Assembly: GCA_021613535.1 (NCBI GenBank)
Contig: CP075497.1
Location: 6,634,001-6,698,000 of the forward strand
Reading direction: 5' to 3'
Origin: Adineta vaga
Taxonomy: Eukaryota; Rotifera
DNA length: 64,000 nucleotides
The notes beneath the pieces are model-generated. The model saw only the letters and a list, made by a program, of their open reading frames with translations, was not told the DNA's origin and made no database searches. This document shows, piece after piece, positions 10,101 through 20,525 of this stretch. A program made the translations under genes and the position numbers. Numbering within the stretch: position 1 is the first letter of the stretch; each line of letters starts with the position of its first letter.

Positions 10101-13100
10101 TTAATTAACATTCGTTGTAGTTGAAATACATGTATCATAACACGCACCAATATATACTTTTGCCATGTCAGAAATAAGTGATTTATCGGGAACTTTTTGA
10201 CTTGTACCATAAATCACAGCCTAAAGTAAAGTATATAAACTATCTATTAAGATGAATATAGAATAATTACGGTAGGTGTATCATTTTTGTTATCTGATCT
10301 TAGAATTTCTGCAACACATTCTCGTGTATCATCAAGAAGTTTTTTCACGAAACCGGGTTGTGTATGAATTTGTGTAACGGCTATATGTAAACTAAAATGA
10401 AATTTTTTGTATGAAGTAAAATTTTTCTGAAAAGAAGAATTTCTGAACTAACCCAGGTGGGTTTTGTAAACCATTCAAATGCCATCCTTTGGCAACCAAT
10501 GCATCAATTAAATAGTAGATATTAAATATATCCGAACCAATAGCAACAACACTTACATCCGGATGATGTAAAAGATGAAGACCATGAATTTTACTCCAAC
10601 TAAACATAAGAATCATAAAATAAATGTACATATTGAAACGAATTAATTCATCATACCCGGTAGCAATATCTCGTGCGACTTGAATAATCTTTCGAGTTTC
10701 TCGAACATAACCTTCACGTCCATAATACATGAGTGTAGCCCAACAACATGCGATTAAAAATCCTGAACGACTACCAGCAATTGATGGTGATGCATAAATA
10801 CCACCTGGCCAATCAGGAAGAGCATAGAATTGATGCGCACGAATTTCTGGTGTTCGATATAGAATAACTGATGCTCCTTTTGGTGTAAAACCATACTGAA
10901 ACATAATTTCAATGATATTATCTTTCGTTATAAATCATTTGAAGAAAATTCTACTTTATGTGTATCACAACTTATACTTGTCACACCCGGTACACGAAAA
11001 TCGAATGGTTTCAATGGAAAACCTGCTTCATCCATAAAAGCAACCAGAAAACCACCTAAACATCCATCAACATGAAATGGAATACCATATTCCAATGCAA
11101 TCTAAACAAATTTTTCAGAGATATATAGGTAATAATGATTATTAGTTTTACTTCAGATATTTCTTCAATTGGATCGATAGCACCATGTGGAAAATTTGGT
11201 GCTGAAGCAACAAGCTAAAAGAAGAAAATTTTCAAATACTTTTTTTCATGTGAAAATATGTTACCATGCAAGTATTTCTTGAAATTGCTCGACGCATTTT
11301 TTTAACATCAACTTCAAGCGTTTTTGGATCAACAGGTATTCGTGTCATTTTGATTTTAAAATAAGCAGCAGCCTAAAACAAATCATGATAGATACTCATA
11401 GTCATCAAAAAAAGACAAAGTTCAATATACTTTATTAAACGCTGGATGAGCTGTTTCAGGCATAATACTAAAAGAAAGATAAATATAAATCATCTGTTCA
11501 ATGTTTATTTATACGATCAAATATCAGTGTCATCTAATCTTACAATAGATGTGCAATTTAAGAATCAGACAAACTATATAATTATTTCTATTGCTTCAAT
11601 TTTCATGGCGAAATAATTGATATCTTTTTTCATTTAAACTTTTATGAATCTGAACAAATTTATTCGAGAAAAAAGAGAAAGGTGAAAAACTAGAAGAATT
11701 GTAATCAATATTGACTTTTCTGTAAGTATGCTCAATATTTTTTATCATGGAATCAATTGAAATCGACATTATTCAATTGAAGAAAAGAAGAAGAAGAAGA
11801 AGTATAAGTGTACTTTTTTTGATAAAAATAACCTTGACAACAAATGGAACCTATTTTATTTGATAAAATCAGTTCAGTATTACAAAATCTTCATTTACAT
11901 TTCTGACAATTCCTGATGAAATACATGTCCCTTGTGAAAGTTATTCTTTCGTATTGATCGAATTAATCAATAGTTCATCGTTTATGCTTTGACACTAGTT
12001 TTTTTTAGGTCTCTTCTTTACTTCGTTTACTAAAGTTGAAATAATCGTTCTTTTCTCCTGCTGCTGCGGCTTCTTTTTCTTCTTCTTTTTCTTGCTTAGA
12101 CTTTCGTGACCGGCAGACACAAATAATAGACACAAACATTTAACGACACATATACACATCTGATGTTGACAAAGCCCAATAGCCATTTATGTCCATACAC
12201 ACAAGTCTGATTGATTGAAGCAACATCTACACACGTAACCTCATTCATTTTTTTTCAAGGTATTCTTTTCTTTGCACTCTGCTTTATATGCTCTCGTTTT
12301 AGCAAGATGTGTGTATATATATATAAAGAAATGAAAGATTCAATAAAAAACAGAAAGAATAGATGTTAAATATTCTCTTATTGCTTCTTTCTTTTGAATA
12401 AGAGAGAAAGCAATAGAAGCCACTTCATTGCTGCCTGACTGCATAGCATTTTTGAGTGTCCGGTCGTTCTCACCAGGGAGTCGTCTTTCGTTAGTTGGAA
12501 TAACAAGGAAAAAGACGAGAGAATGAAGAGCGGTAAGTGGTGGGTGGAGAAATGGGTGCCTTTCTTTCTCTCTCTCTCTCTCTCTTCCTCTCTTTCAACT
12601 GCCTTTTTTTATTATAGAAACAAGTAGAAAAGAAAAACTAGCTTGATTATTTGTTAGAAAAACAATGTCTCTCAGCTTGTATATATCCTTTTTTCCTTCT
12701 CTTCCCCTTTTAGTCGTTCTACATTGATGTATCATTGATTAGTATAAATGCATCGTTGCCATAACCTGCTTCTCTTCTATAAATGTTATGAATTACTGTA
12801 AGCAATCATGCAGATATTTATATGTATGTATGTATGTATGTATATGTATACGCATAGTTAGAATAAAATAGAGATAAGATGGCAATATTGTCCATCGTCT
12901 TATTGATAGATATCTTATTTTAGCTACATCAAAACACAGGTGTTAGTCAGATGTGTGAAGAGTTGCTTTTGTCTGACAAAAATGACAGAACAAACGTTGC
13001 TCTCAATCATATGTGCGAAAGAATATTTAAGAGTTGTATCTCCATTAAAAGAAAAAGACCTATACATATGTATACATATTCAATACGGGGGAGTTTGAAC

Positions 13101-16100
13101 GCTGCGTGAATGAAAATGCACGATTGAATAGCAGCAGTACCATTTAAAATATATGTATGTATGTATGTGTGTGTGTCGAATGTATTCATCGATCGTCATT
13201 TTACAAAATATTACGAAAAGGGATTTAAAAGATAATGAACAAAATCGTTTAATACAATAGTAGTAACACATCTGTACGAACAAGAGAGAATACAAGGTGT
13301 CAATCGATTGCTTAATACATAGATCCGCTCCTATTTGGTATTCACACGCACCATTGAAGTATGATTATGACACACTACTATTCGCTTCTTGTTCTTCTCC
13401 TCTCTATAGTATAGAAGAAAAATTCATCATCATCATCATCATCGATTCTTTTTTTATATGTGTAACGGAAGCACGGTCCAATTCGAAGTTTCTCTTTTTT
13501 CTCCTTTTTGTATTCTATGTCAAGACCAGATACGTATGCACGAACGCGAGCTCTGTCGACGGAAATGAATGTATGTACGTTTAATTGCAGTCTCGTTAGT
13601 TGTTACTGACCGTGTGACTGCATCTTGTCAAGGCAAAAGATCTCGCTCACATTCCCATCGCTGTTCGAACGTGATCAATGTTCTAATAGTGTGAAAAAGA
13701 AAGACAGAAATGCTGGCATCACTCTTTCTTTCTTTGTAATTCTGCTTGAGTCAACCATATTAGTATGATGATGAATAAGATAGAACAAGTTCCGGAGAGA
13801 TTTCATGCTTAGCATGCGTGTTATGTTACATTTAATCGATCTTACAAACACGTAAGCAAGTTACTTTCATCTATTTTCCATAGAAATATATTTGAAGTTA
13901 AAAATCACAATAGAATAATCAGATTGAAAAATAGCTATGAGAAATTTCTTTTTCTTCATATCTTTTCGTTCAATTTCGATACTTTTTGAAAGTGATTCTT
14001 CTTTTTTCTAGCGTATTTACATATGTAACTTTTTATTTATTTTAATGTCAACTATGAAGAGGAATCTATAATGGAGTATACTTGAGATTTTTTTTCTCGC
14101 ATCTTCTTCAAGTACTCGTCGAGAAAGACACTCGGAAACTCTCATCTATACAATATATATCTGTTGAAATATTGAATGACTATCTCTCATGTAATCGTTC
14201 ACTTTCTTCTCTAGTCTTGTCATTACTTATTAATTACGTTCATATAGATATGAATCGCAGAACTTCAATGCATGCTATCGTCATCGACTGATTTATGTCG
14301 ATTAATCTTTTGATATATTTTGACAACATAACAATGGAAGTATGGTTTCTCTCTTTTCTCTTTCTTTTCCGTCTGGTTCTATCATAATTCAAAATTAGAT
14401 GCCGTTTCCTTCTGTTGATGACAAGAGAAAGTGAAGTGACCATTCTCTTTTCCGTCTCTTCAGTTAACCGGCCATGTCATCCTTCTTCCTTCTCTTTTTT
14501 TTTCCTCTCTCTCTCTCTTTTTCTTTTCGAAGATAGACATACATACTCGATTCAATGTTAAGAGAAAGAATAAACTAGTAACAAAGAACAAAGAACAAAG
14601 TTAATCACAATAACATCGACCTCATTCTAAGGGTATGTTTTCAATGATACATAACTAACTACTGATGATAACACTATAATAGATTGCTATTCACTGCTGT
14701 TGACATCATCAATCATAACTAGACAATAACGAAAAAAATGCGAGTATGACTTCAAAGATTGATTTAAGCATAAAATAAGATTGAAATCATTTTTTATTCT
14801 GTTACCTTTTCAAGTGATCGAATCAGAACATAAAGCATTTTGAAAGTCAAGTATACCGACGTGATCTGGTTATCAGATTGAATTTAACAAAAAAAAAGAG
14901 AGAGAGAGAGCGAAATCAAACTATGTATATAGACTGATAGAGATAAACAACATTTGGTGTAAATCTCATTCATATCTAGCCGTTCTTTCTTTTTTTAGTT
15001 GATTTACGAGCGGAAATGTAATACAACGAGAGTCTATTAACTAGTCACTTTTGTCTATCTTGAGGCTATGCACAGTAAGAGTTCTATTTCCTTGTGACGC
15101 TTACTTTTCGTCTGCTGTCATTACCTTAAACTCGATTATTAGAACAAGAGTAGTCATCAAACAGAGACTATTAATATAGATATAGATATATATGTGTATA
15201 TGTGTATATGTGTATATGTACCTGTCAAAGAAAGAAGAGCGAGACAAGAATTAAGTGAAAGAAAATGTCAAAATCGTATTCTTCCTTGTATAGTTGAATC
15301 TATTGAGGTAAAAGAAGAAAAAAAAGTACTATTCCCTTTTTTCCTTTGATTGAGGTCAATCGATGTATATGTTTGTGTCCGCAAGAGATGAGAAGAGGAG
15401 AAGAAAAAAAGAAGACGAAGAAAAAAAAATGAGAATTAAAGTAATAACAATGCAATCGTGTTGTTGATGAGAACAACTGAATTACCCTTTTACTTTTATC
15501 ACATTTTTTTCTCTTATACATTCCATTACATTTATATACGTAGGTTATTTGAAATAATAATAATAACAACACCTTTACTAATCGAATCAATAATAGCTTA
15601 TAGGCGACTCTCATTTTTTCATCATCTTCTTTTCTCTTTTTTGTTTATTTATATTGCACGGTCAACATGAGCATTCAAGCCTCGATAATGATACTAACAT
15701 ATACACGTCGCTTCGATCAAACATATTCTATACTTCTTGTAGCCTAATTGACCAGAGATAGATTCATCCTGTTAGCGTTGATTCTTCGTCCTTTTCTCCT
15801 CCTTCTCTCCATCATTCATGTTTTTTTTGGTCTTCAATCTAATCTGTGATTTTACTAAATAAGATTATGTGAGAAAGTTTCATTCTTATACGCATTTTTT
15901 TTCCAAGAAGAATAGTTCTAACTTTTTGATAATACGTGATGCAATTTTTGTCTGTAGTTGTTTTTTTCTACTTTGTTCTCTATCTCTCTCTCTCTCTTCT
16001 TCTTCTTCTTGTTCTCTGTTCCATATTAAGTCAAAGATAACTCGACTTTGATCGATGACAAGACATACAACACTAGATCGATCGTTTCTACAAATTAGTC

Positions 16101-18368
16101 GAACACATTTGTATCATTTTTCTTCTTGAATCTTTGAAAAAGAAAGCGATGTTTTTTTCACAAAACCACACATAAGTATTTCTTTATCGATTCAGTCGAG
16201 CGTATATAAAATAACAGCATTAATTCATCATAGATTTCCTATCAAAAACGAATGACGAAACAACAAGTGTGTATATAAACGTAAGTAATGATGTAATCGA
16301 ACAAGCGGCGTGTCACATTTAGATCGGTCGAGCGACAAAACGAGATGTATGTGATGCTTTTATGAACAAATTCACTAATCTACATTATGTATATATATAT
16401 AGAATGCGAGAGATAAAACAACGCGATAACAAGATAGAAAAAAAATGTTATTTCTGTATCTAATTCAAGGTTATTAATTAATTGACATATTTATTTCAGA
16501 TAATCAATGGAATGGATTTATATTATTTAAATCTACTTTTTAGTCTTTTTCTACTATTAATTGATTATTCGTCTATAATCAATGCATACGATTTTCAATG
16601 TTTAACATGTGACAACTATATTGATGGTCCTGGCTGTGGAGAATTTACCAAACAAATACCTGTCCGAACATGTAGAACATTTTGTTATTTTGCTATTATA
16701 CATAATCGTACATTAATTTCAACGGTCTCTAAACGTGAACTTCCTACCCTCACATTAACACGAGCTATACGTGATTGTTCACCATATGATGATATGTCTA
16801 TTGATGGACCTGTTTTATTAGAATCTAAACTTGGTACATTAACAATATCTCCTCATATCGATATCATCACAATAAAACGATGTAACAGTGAACAATGTAA
16901 TAATGATTTTTATTTAAAATCGGACGAATTACTTTTTGGTAGAAGTTCGTCTTATCGGCAAATATCATTTCCAATGTGTTTTTTTCTGTTTCTAATTATT
17001 TTCTATTTTAAAAACATGTTTTAAGAAAAAAAAAGAATTCAAGAAAGTTAACCATTTGTTTCCTCTTCTTTTCAAATAGACCGACGAAAAGCTTGAATGC
17101 ATTCATAATTGGACTCTACGCGGTAGACGAGAGCGAACACATCCATACAAATGTAATCATCATCAGCGTTGATGTGTCTATTGTCAGAACTCGCCGCCGA
17201 CCGCCTCTATTCTTCTATCCTTTGTAATGTGTCATACAAGTGAAACGAAAAGATATGCAAATGACTATATGTATATGTGTGCATATGTTCAATTGTAAAA
17301 ACTGTTCAATAAGAATACGCATATTTTGTCTCACTACTCTGTTTGATTCAAACTAGTACAATATGTACTTACATTTCAGGTCTTGTGATACCCTTTGAAA
17401 GAGCTAAATCACGGTAAGTTTTACAAGCCATTAATAATGATTCAGTACCACCTGATGTCATCTAAATGATTGAAATTGAATCTAAATATTAAAATTAAAA
17501 TTAAAATTAACTTACCGTTCCACAAACATTTTCATCACCATGAAACATAGTTGCTACACATCGAACAACTTCAGCTTCCATAGTTCGAATATCTGGAAAA
17601 ACATCAGCATGAAGTGGATTCGTTTCACCAAATAATTCAAAAACCTTTTAAATAGATTTTTTTTTTTCAATAAAAATACATCCAAAATTTCTCGACAAAC
17701 AAATCATTTACTGTATTATAGATGGCTGTCGTATCATCTTCTGTTAATTTATACACACAACCAGAAACTTGACCGTTTTCATAGCTAATATTTTCAAAAT
17801 TACGATATTGTTTAAGTTTTAAAAGCAATTCATCCTAGACAAGATTTTATAATGGAAAAGTTTAATTCGAGATTTTTTATGGAAAAATCTTACTTTTGAA
17901 AGACCTTTTTTTGGTAAAGCTTTTGCAAATTGATGGCCTTTAACACTTTTGGCCATACTTTCATAAACTGATTGTAATGTATCATCACGTGCTTTTGTAA
18001 TCTGACGTTGAACAGAAGGTATACGACGTGCCAAACGAAAGACTGCTTGTTTAATACGCGTTGGTAGATCTATAGAGAATTAATGTAAAATAATATGTAA
18101 AGATCTGCTACGAATATCTTACTTTCATCATGTCCAAATATAAATTGATAAATTCCAATACCAAGGGCTGTAGCTAATGATGTTATTGCAATGATTTGTA
18201 ATGGCGTATATGATTTCAATAAATGTTCATTTAATGAACGAGCTTTTTCATTTAATATACTAAATTGCGGTTCATAATTATTTAACACATTCTAAACAAA
18301 AAAGAAAGGTTTGATTTCAGAAGAACAGTAAAATACGATCTTACAGCATAGAGACCTTGATCTGCCAT
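10101..18368 (-). CDS. SGPL1: Sphingosine-1-phosphate lyase
   Basis: ER-membrane PLP enzyme that splits sphingosine-1-phosphate into phosphoethanolamine and a fatty aldehyde. Starts at 18368 (MADQGLYA), with a TTTTCAAACTAG acceptor ending 15 nt upstream. An N-terminal membrane span ([21 protein letters not shown]) is followed by the PLP fold: [14 protein letters not shown], then [19 protein letters not shown] across a giant intron, HVDGCLGGF, and the Schiff-base lysine in [15 protein letters not shown]. Next come [15 protein letters not shown] and a C-terminal AVIYGTSQ. All parts align in order with animal SGPL1, and phases fit at every junction checked. Exons lie at 17373-18368 and 10101-11467. 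The 5905 bp intron between them is about 100 times the usual intron here and holds another gene. Confidence 0.95.
12561..12594. repeat. CT microsatellite
   Basis: Run of TC dinucleotides inside the S1P lyase intron. Similar CT tracts occur at about 14503-14522 and 15980-16011. Confidence 0.9.
12821..12842. repeat. TATG microsatellite
   Basis: Tandem TATG units; a second ATGT/GT tract lies at about 13151-13176 in the same intron. Confidence 0.9.
15177..15219. repeat. TATATG/TGTATA repeat
   Basis: Tandem units of about 8 bp (GTGTATAT) preceded by ATAGATAT repeats, in the S1P lyase intron. Confidence 0.85.
16203..16280 (+). promoter_or_regulatory. Candidate core promoter and 5' UTR exon of the Ly6-like gene
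   Basis: A TATATAAA box at 16203-16210 lies about 70 nt before a consensus donor (GTAAGT at 16281). That donor can pair with the TTTATTTCAG acceptor ending at 16499, just before the Ly6-like start codon, giving a 219 bp 5' UTR intron. Alternatively a spliced leader is added at 16499. Confidence 0.4.
16512..17024 (+). CDS. Ly6/quiver-like GPI-anchored protein nested in S1P lyase intron
   Basis: 170 residues from ATG 16512; an in-frame ATG at 16482 lies before the splice acceptor at 16499 and is unlikely to be used. A hydrophobic signal peptide (residues 1-25) is followed by a three-finger-type Cys pattern: [29 protein letters not shown] and [10 protein letters not shown], the last being the CxxxxCN signature. 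The C-terminus has a Ser-rich linker and a hydrophobic end ([14 protein letters not shown]), as expected for a GPI anchor. The Cys layout is closest to invertebrate quiver/sleepless-type Ly6 proteins, which modulate ion channels and receptors at the neuronal surface. It runs antisense to its host gene. Confidence 0.72.
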   Translation: MDLYYLNLLFSLFLLLIDYSSIINAYDFQCLTCDNYIDGPGCGEFTKQIPVRTCRTFCYFAIIHNRTLISTVSKRELPTLTLTRAIRDCSPYDDMSIDGPVLLESKLGTLTISPHIDIITIKRCNSEQCNNDFYLKSDELLFGRSSSYRQISFPMCFFLFLIIFYFKNMF

Positions 18369-19038
18369 AGTTAAAATATTGCGCTAGTTTGAAAACAACT
18401 GTGTCTTATCTTCAAGTAACACAAAATAAAGAAAGAGTTGAAAAGATTAAGCATTTTATAGAACGATATATAAGCATAAAATTGATAATGTGCTTACATA
18501 ACCAACCGAAGTGCAACCAAAAGAAGTATACAATGATTCATTTTGCAAATATTTCGAATGATAAACTACTGATATCAACAAAAATGTCTTTTTTTGTCTT
18601 GTTGTCCTTGGTTAGCTATATACAAATTGAATTATGTCATACGATGCATTTTCTTTATGATAAGTATGCTTCAAGAACGAAATATGTTCAACTTATTTGA
18701 AATAAATATATTTATGGAAAAGGAAAATATTTCGTGAATTCTTCATTTAATATTATCATGTCATAATTGAAATAAGAATTGGTTTATTCTATGAACATAT
18801 CATAACCAAAGATGAATTCTGACAAATATGAGGTCGCTAGTCAACAGATGGACACTTTTTTCTCATATACAAAAAGAATGAATTATATATCGTAGATGAA
18901 AAACGAACAAATTTTCTAATATAAATAACTACTCATGTCAATGAAACCTTACAAAAAAATTCCAACGAAAAGAAAGTAATTTTTCAATGATCAAATACTT
19001 CATAGAAGTGTGAAAACTATATCTAATTAACAATTTCT
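18369..19038. other. Divergent intergenic region
   Basis: 670 bp between S1P lyase (leftward) and the zinc-finger gene (rightward). The open frame 18389-18700 covers both flanks without splice or family support. No recognisable feature other than an S1P lyase 5' acceptor at 18384-18385. Confidence 0.5.
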
Positions 19039-20265
19039 ATGTCAACGATAAATCTTGCACATAATCAATTGATTACATGTAATTTATGTCAACGAAGTTA
19101 TAATATTGATGTTTATAAACGACATATTAATGAAAATCAATGTATTAAACGAAATCATCATCGATTACCATTTGAATCAATAAAACAACGTTCGATTCAA
19201 ATCGGTGATAAAATATTTTCTGTTCAACAACAATTAAAAGAGAAAACAAAAGAAATTCCTCTATCAAATAATCGTGAAAATGGAAAACAACAAACATTTA
19301 CGAATAGTAAAAAATTATATGCAGAAAAAATTCAAAAAACATTACCATCAATTAATCATCGACGAACACTCGAACAAGCTAAACAATTATTAGAACGACG
19401 AACAAAATATAAACCACCATTGTCTCAAAATATCAATCATTTTCCATCGAAATTAAATCGAACAAATACAATTACTCTTCCATCAAAAGACTTATTTCAT
19501 AATACAACTAAAACTTCATCACAAAAAACATCATATTCAAAGAATGAATTATCTTCACCACCAACAACTAAATTTAAAAATGATAATGTGCCGATTAAAA
19601 ATCATTTATCAAATGAAGTTTCTATTTTAATATCTGATCGTCGCGTCGAGAATCTTTCGGTTGTTAAACAACCTATTCTAACTCATTCTCCTAAGATACC
19701 ATCTTCTCATACATCTACAACTCAATCGAATTGTATAGACCAAACTGATTCTGCATGTCGATCAACACGCAAAGTATCAACATGGACTCGACCATTACAA
19801 CAAACATCTGTTCGAAATATTATTTCACCAATTCATATTCCAACATTTCAAGATTCATCATGTGGTCCATCACATGATCATATTTTATTACCATTCAATT
19901 CAAATTATGATGATGATGATGATGATGATGAATTCGAACGTTATAGTCCAACTCCACCATCAACACCAAAATTTCAAAGTGATAGAACAATACATATCAA
20001 ACAAAATTCTATTATTGATAAACAACCAACAATCATACGACCAATAACATATCAAAAAGCAAAACGACAGCCAAATAACGAAAGTCAATATTTCTATATC
20101 ATATATACCAGAATATTCCCTTTAATTTTAGTTCAAAAATATTCTCATTCGAATACACGCACATCCAAACTTGTTCAATCAACCTTTCATTTGCCACCAA
20201 TAAATCCTTTATCATATTCGAAACTAAATCGTCATCGAACAATAAATCTAACACCATGGCGTTAA
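19039..20265 (+). CDS. C2HC zinc-finger, low-complexity protein
   Basis: 408 residues if unspliced. The N-terminus has one C2HC-type zinc finger (CNLCQRSYNIDVYKRHINENQC; residues about 14-35), as in ZC2HC1/ZNF474-type proteins. The rest is Ser/Thr/Lys/Gln-rich and probably disordered, with a run of seven Asp (codons GAT) and SPTPPSTP. A hydrophobic patch at residues 350-364 is out of character. It coincides with a 48 bp segment (20084-20131) that starts GTCAAT, ends TTTTAG and keeps frame, so it may be an intron. Ends TPWR. No acceptor precedes the ATG. Function unknown; a cilia or flagellum role would be only a guess from relatives. Confidence 0.6.
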   Translation: MSTINLAHNQLITCNLCQRSYNIDVYKRHINENQCIKRNHHRLPFESIKQRSIQIGDKIFSVQQQLKEKTKEIPLSNNRENGKQQTFTNSKKLYAEKIQKTLPSINHRRTLEQAKQLLERRTKYKPPLSQNINHFPSKLNRTNTITLPSKDLFHNTTKTSSQKTSYSKNELSSPPTTKFKNDNVPIKNHLSNEVSILISDRRVENLSVVKQPILTHSPKIPSSHTSTTQSNCIDQTDSACRSTRKVSTWTRPLQQTSVRNIISPIHIPTFQDSSCGPSHDHILLPFNSNYDDDDDDDEFERYSPTPPSTPKFQSDRTIHIKQNSIIDKQPTIIRPITYQKAKRQPNNESQYFYIIYTRIFPLILVQKYSHSNTRTSKLVQSTFHLPPINPLSYSKLNRHRTINLTPWR

Positions 20266-20525
20266 GAACATGAAAAAGATGAATTAAATTTTAAAAAATC
20301 ATCAACTGCTGTTCTTCTTTATTTTACTTTCAATGTTATTCATCTCCATTCTTCTGATTGCGCGTATTTTACACACTACAGAAAAATAGAAATAAGTTAA
20401 AGATAATATAAAAAAACTCTCTATGTGCCTCTTTCGCTCTGTTTTTTTCCTAACTTATGGGCGTTAATTTTGTTCTAGAATGAAAAAAAAAGAAAAACGA
20501 CGAAAGAAACCTATTTACAAACAAC

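Larger units (their letters stand above)
11468..17372 (-). other. Giant 5.9 kb intron of S1P lyase with a nested antisense gene
   Basis: Donor GTAAGT at 17372-17367 follows PE(I); acceptor TTTTAG at 11468 precedes [11 protein letters not shown], and the join restores the conserved reading frame. Apart from the Ly6-like gene near its 5' end, I see no coding exons. It holds CT, TATG, GTAT and CAT microsatellites, and GC-richer pieces near 12430-12545, 13540-13680 and 17100-17220. One of these contains a strong plus-strand donor (GCGGTAAGTGG near 12530), which may be a distal 5' exon of the nested gene. Confidence 0.85.

Noticed and set aside
13007-15670. Several 60-104 codon frames in the S1P lyase intron
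   Set aside because: They follow CT, TATG and poly-T composition, overlap on both strands and have no family resemblance.
16482-16511. Upstream start [10 protein letters not shown] for the Ly6-like protein
   Set aside because: A TTTATTTCAG acceptor at 16499 lies inside it; the ATG at 16512 gives a proper signal peptide.
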